A stretch of DNA of 7,740 nucleotides, from contig CANHUK010000059.1 in NCBI GenBank assembly GCA_947463755.1, forward strand, positions 1 through 7,740. The letters are read 5' to 3'. This document shows, piece after piece, positions 6,436-7,740 of this stretch. The DNA comes from Chitinophagaceae bacterium (lineage in GTDB: Bacteria; Bacteroidota; Bacteroidia; Chitinophagales; Chitinophagaceae). How positions within the stretch are numbered: the first letter of the stretch is position 1; every line of letters starts with the position of its first letter. The translations under genes and the position numbers were made by a program. The notes beneath the pieces were generated by a model, which was given only the letters and a program-made list of their open reading frames with translations, searched no databases and was not told where the DNA came from.

Positions 6436-6454
6436 GTACCCATAATCCGGGTAC
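6436..6454 (-). promoter_or_regulatory. Dyad GTACCC-7-GGGTAC, candidate metal-responsive operator
   Basis: A perfect 6-bp inverted repeat with a 7-bp spacer (19 bp in total) lies in the 106-nt gap between the HYC_CC_PP and Cys-repeat genes, about 65 nt upstream of the latter's start. Half-sites of this size and spacing are common for MerR-family regulators, and CsoR-type sites also carry TACCC/GGGTA arms. The resemblance is geometric only. No T-tract follows on either strand, arguing against a terminator. Confidence 0.4.
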
Positions 6455-6477
6455 GTTAAATGGTAATGGCGTGTTTA

Positions 6478-6861
6478 TCAGATCCTGAATACGGAATGAC
6501 GGATGCAAAGGGATATGCCGTCCGGTTCCGGCGGATCCGGCATGAACACCGGGATACACGCCACACGAAATTGCGGAAGCTGCAGTACATCAGAAACCGG
6601 GACTACGGCAGTAGGTACTACGGAATGGTTGACAGCAACGGACGACACCGGCCCATGGGCATCGGTGATCCTGCAGATCTTGACCTCGTCATGGCAGCAA
6701 CCATTGTTGTCCATGCCGCAATCGTCACATTTCTCTGCGGTATTATGACCCAGCGAAATGTCCGCCAGATCGCCCATGCAGTAATGGGCGCTCACCACCA
6801 TCCCTGCTGACATAGCCAGGTATAGTATCGAGGTCAATATGATCGCGAGCTTTTTCAACAT
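6478..6861 (-). CDS. HYC_CC_PP family secreted protein
   Basis: The 127-residue protein has a hydrophobic signal sequence (about 4-25, ending VVSA) followed at once by HYC (26-28). Then come C45 and C48 (a CDDC motif), the CC pair (55-56) in NNGCCHDE, C63, a variable Val/Pro-rich region, PDPPEP (108-113) and the end VFRI (124-127). This order of HYC, CC and PP defines the Bacteroidota family annotated as HYC_CC_PP. The ATG at 6861 gives the normal lysine-start signal peptide; a TTG at 6885 is less likely. The function is unknown. The family commonly sits beside HMA and metal-transport genes, and the His/Cys-rich mature part could bind copper in the periplasm (inferred). It is the first gene of the minus-strand envelope cluster and diverges from the PAP2 gene across a 180-bp gap. 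Confidence 0.88.
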   Translation of the reverse strand: MLKKLAIILTSILYLAMSAGMVVSAHYCMGDLADISLGHNTAEKCDDCGMDNNGCCHDEVKICRITDAHGPVSSVAVNHSVVPTAVVPVSDVLQLPQFRVACIPVFMPDPPEPDGISLCIRHSVFRI

Positions 6862-6882
6862 CCCAAAATTAACCTCTTTACG

Positions 6883-6916
6883 CAAAGCTGTATACCCTGT
6901 ATCTGAATTTTAACAA
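6883..6916 (-). promoter_or_regulatory. Weak candidate promoter for the envelope cluster
   Basis: On the minus strand CAGCTTTG (6890-6883) differs from the -7 consensus TAnnTTTG by one base, and a TTG (6916-6914) lies 23 nt upstream, the upper limit of -33 spacing in Bacteroidota. It would start transcription just ahead of the HYC_CC_PP ATG at 6861. Support is only consensus similarity. Confidence 0.25.
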
Positions 6917-6962
6917 TTTCGATCGCCCAATGGTCCTTTGAATCCAGATGGTAAAGTCTTCA

Positions 6963-6986
6963 CCGCGAAGGAGCCAAGCCGCTAAG
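6963..6986 (+). repeat. Three imperfect 8-bp tandem repeats, consensus CCGCnAAG
   Basis: CCGCGAAG, GAGCCAAG and CCGCTAAG follow each other directly, preceded by TTCA. From memory, this pattern of short CCGCGAAGG/CGCAAAG-type octamers after TTCAC recurs between genes in many environmental bacterial genomes. It sits between two divergent genes and encodes nothing visible. Confidence 0.5.
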
Positions 6987-7041
6987 CTAACCAAAACCAA
7001 CGCATTTCGTCATTCCGACCGGCAATTCGTACCATTGCAAC

Positions 7042-7740
7042 ATGTTCAGAAACCAACCAATAGCTTCTAATCTTCGATACTTGTCTGGAATGATACTGGG
7101 TCTGAACCTTTTCCTCCTGGAAGCAAATATTATGGCACAGGACACAACGATGGTACTTCAACGAACCCAGTCAGACAGTTGTGCGCCATTTCGGTTGCGG
7201 GAAACAATCATACCCGTTTCACTGCTGGCCTATGGGTCAGCGAAACCGATCATGCCCGCCATCCGTCGGCTGGACATGGATCTGCGCAACAGCATCTCGA
7301 AACGGCATCCGGATGTCGGATTCAACGCGGATGACTGGCTCCAGTGGGCCCCTTCCACCTCCATCTATGCCCTGGATGCGGCAGGTGTCAGACTGAAGCA
7401 TCGATTCAGGGAGCACCTCCTCCTGGATGCGGGATCCATCCTGATCACGGGCGGAGCGGGATTCGTCATGCGCAAGGTCAGCGAGCGCATCGACGGATTC
7501 GGGATCGTGGACACACAGTTTCCCTCCGGACATACGGCCAACGCATTCCGTGGCGCAGAGTTACTGCGACGGGAAATGTCTGGCCGTCACCCATGGCTTC
7601 AATGGAGCGGATACCTGGTCGCCGGTCTCGTAGCCGGGTCCCGGCTGATGCGGAACGAACACCATCTCAGTGAGGTAGTAGCAGGTGCCGGACTCGGCAT
7701 CCTGTCCACCAGTATCACCTATGGTCTCCACCAGCGGTTC
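7042..7740 (+). CDS. PAP2-type phosphatase with altered motifs 1 and 3; N-terminal part
   Basis: The frame is open from the first ATG (7042, after an in-frame stop at 6988) to the right edge: 233 codons, C-terminus missing. A hydrophobic N-terminus (about 15-28) suggests a signal or anchor segment. The PAP2/acid-phosphatase superfamily is shown by motif 2, FPSGHTANAF (160-169, catalytic-type H164), and motif 3, SRLMRNEHHLSE (200-211), followed by the typical VVAGAGLGILST. Family members act on lipid phosphates such as undecaprenyl pyrophosphate or phosphatidate at the membrane. Two departures stand out. Motif 3 ends in Glu (E211) instead of the usual Asp. In motif 1 (KxxxxxxRP) R149 is kept, but the Lys position is V142 and the Pro is I150. 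Activity may be altered. The gene is divergent from the metal-handling cluster. Confidence 0.85.
   Translation, partial: MFRNQPIASNLRYLSGMILGLNLFLLEANIMAQDTTMVLQRTQSDSCAPFRLRETIIPVSLLAYGSAKPIMPAIRRLDMDLRNSISKRHPDVGFNADDWLQWAPSTSIYALDAAGVRLKHRFREHLLLDAGSILITGGAGFVMRKVSERIDGFGIVDTQFPSGHTANAFRGAELLRREMSGRHPWLQWSGYLVAGLVAGSRLMRNEHHLSEVVAGAGLGILSTSITYGLHQRF

Noticed and set aside
7237..7533. Minus-strand 98-codon frame opposite the PAP2 gene
   Set aside because: It has no recognisable domain and overlaps a plus-strand frame with clear PAP2 motifs.

Overview
The window looks like a chromosomal segment from a Bacteroidota genome, most likely of the Chitinophagaceae type. The reasons are the protein families present (a secreted BNR-repeat glycosyl-hydrolase-like protein starting with [12 protein letters not shown], a HYC_CC_PP family protein, an HMA protein with a VWGNCGMC motif, a TlpA-like thioredoxin), start codons mostly without a strong Shine-Dalgarno sequence, and a TAnnTTTG-type -7 promoter element. 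This assignment is inference from family resemblance; no marker gene is present.

Layout. Positions 1-1571 (minus strand) hold the N-terminal 523 residues of a secreted seven-plus Asp-box beta-propeller protein that continues past the left edge. Positions 1572-2090 are non-coding and contain a minus-strand hairpin/T-tract terminator at 2000-2066. Next on the minus strand come a small four-helix, histidine-bearing membrane protein (2091-2561) and a PfkB-type 6-phosphofructokinase (2612-3544). From 6861 down to 3647, also on the minus strand, lies a co-directed cluster of envelope proteins: a HYC_CC_PP family protein, an HMA domain fused to a Cys-rich 14-residue repeat array, a second secreted HMA protein with its own C-terminal domain, a probable outer-membrane beta-barrel, and a TlpA/ResA-like thioredoxin. 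On the plus strand, positions 7042-7740 encode the first 233 residues of a PAP2-type phosphatase that runs off the right edge. It is divergent from the envelope cluster.

How the genes may work together. The cluster reads as a periplasm/outer-membrane heavy-metal (most likely copper) handling locus. Two secreted CxxC HMA proteins could carry Cu(I), the Cys/Met-rich tail could buffer or store it, the beta-barrel could provide an outer-membrane route, and the thioredoxin could keep the cysteines reduced. Metal identity and joint transcription are inferred.

The most unusual item is the secreted HMA protein ending in a metallothionein-like array of six full 14-residue repeats plus a partial seventh (20 Cys in 91 residues). 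Its codons alternate with an 84-bp higher-order period. Two short dyads upstream of it and a perfect 10-bp hairpin just downstream are candidate control elements.
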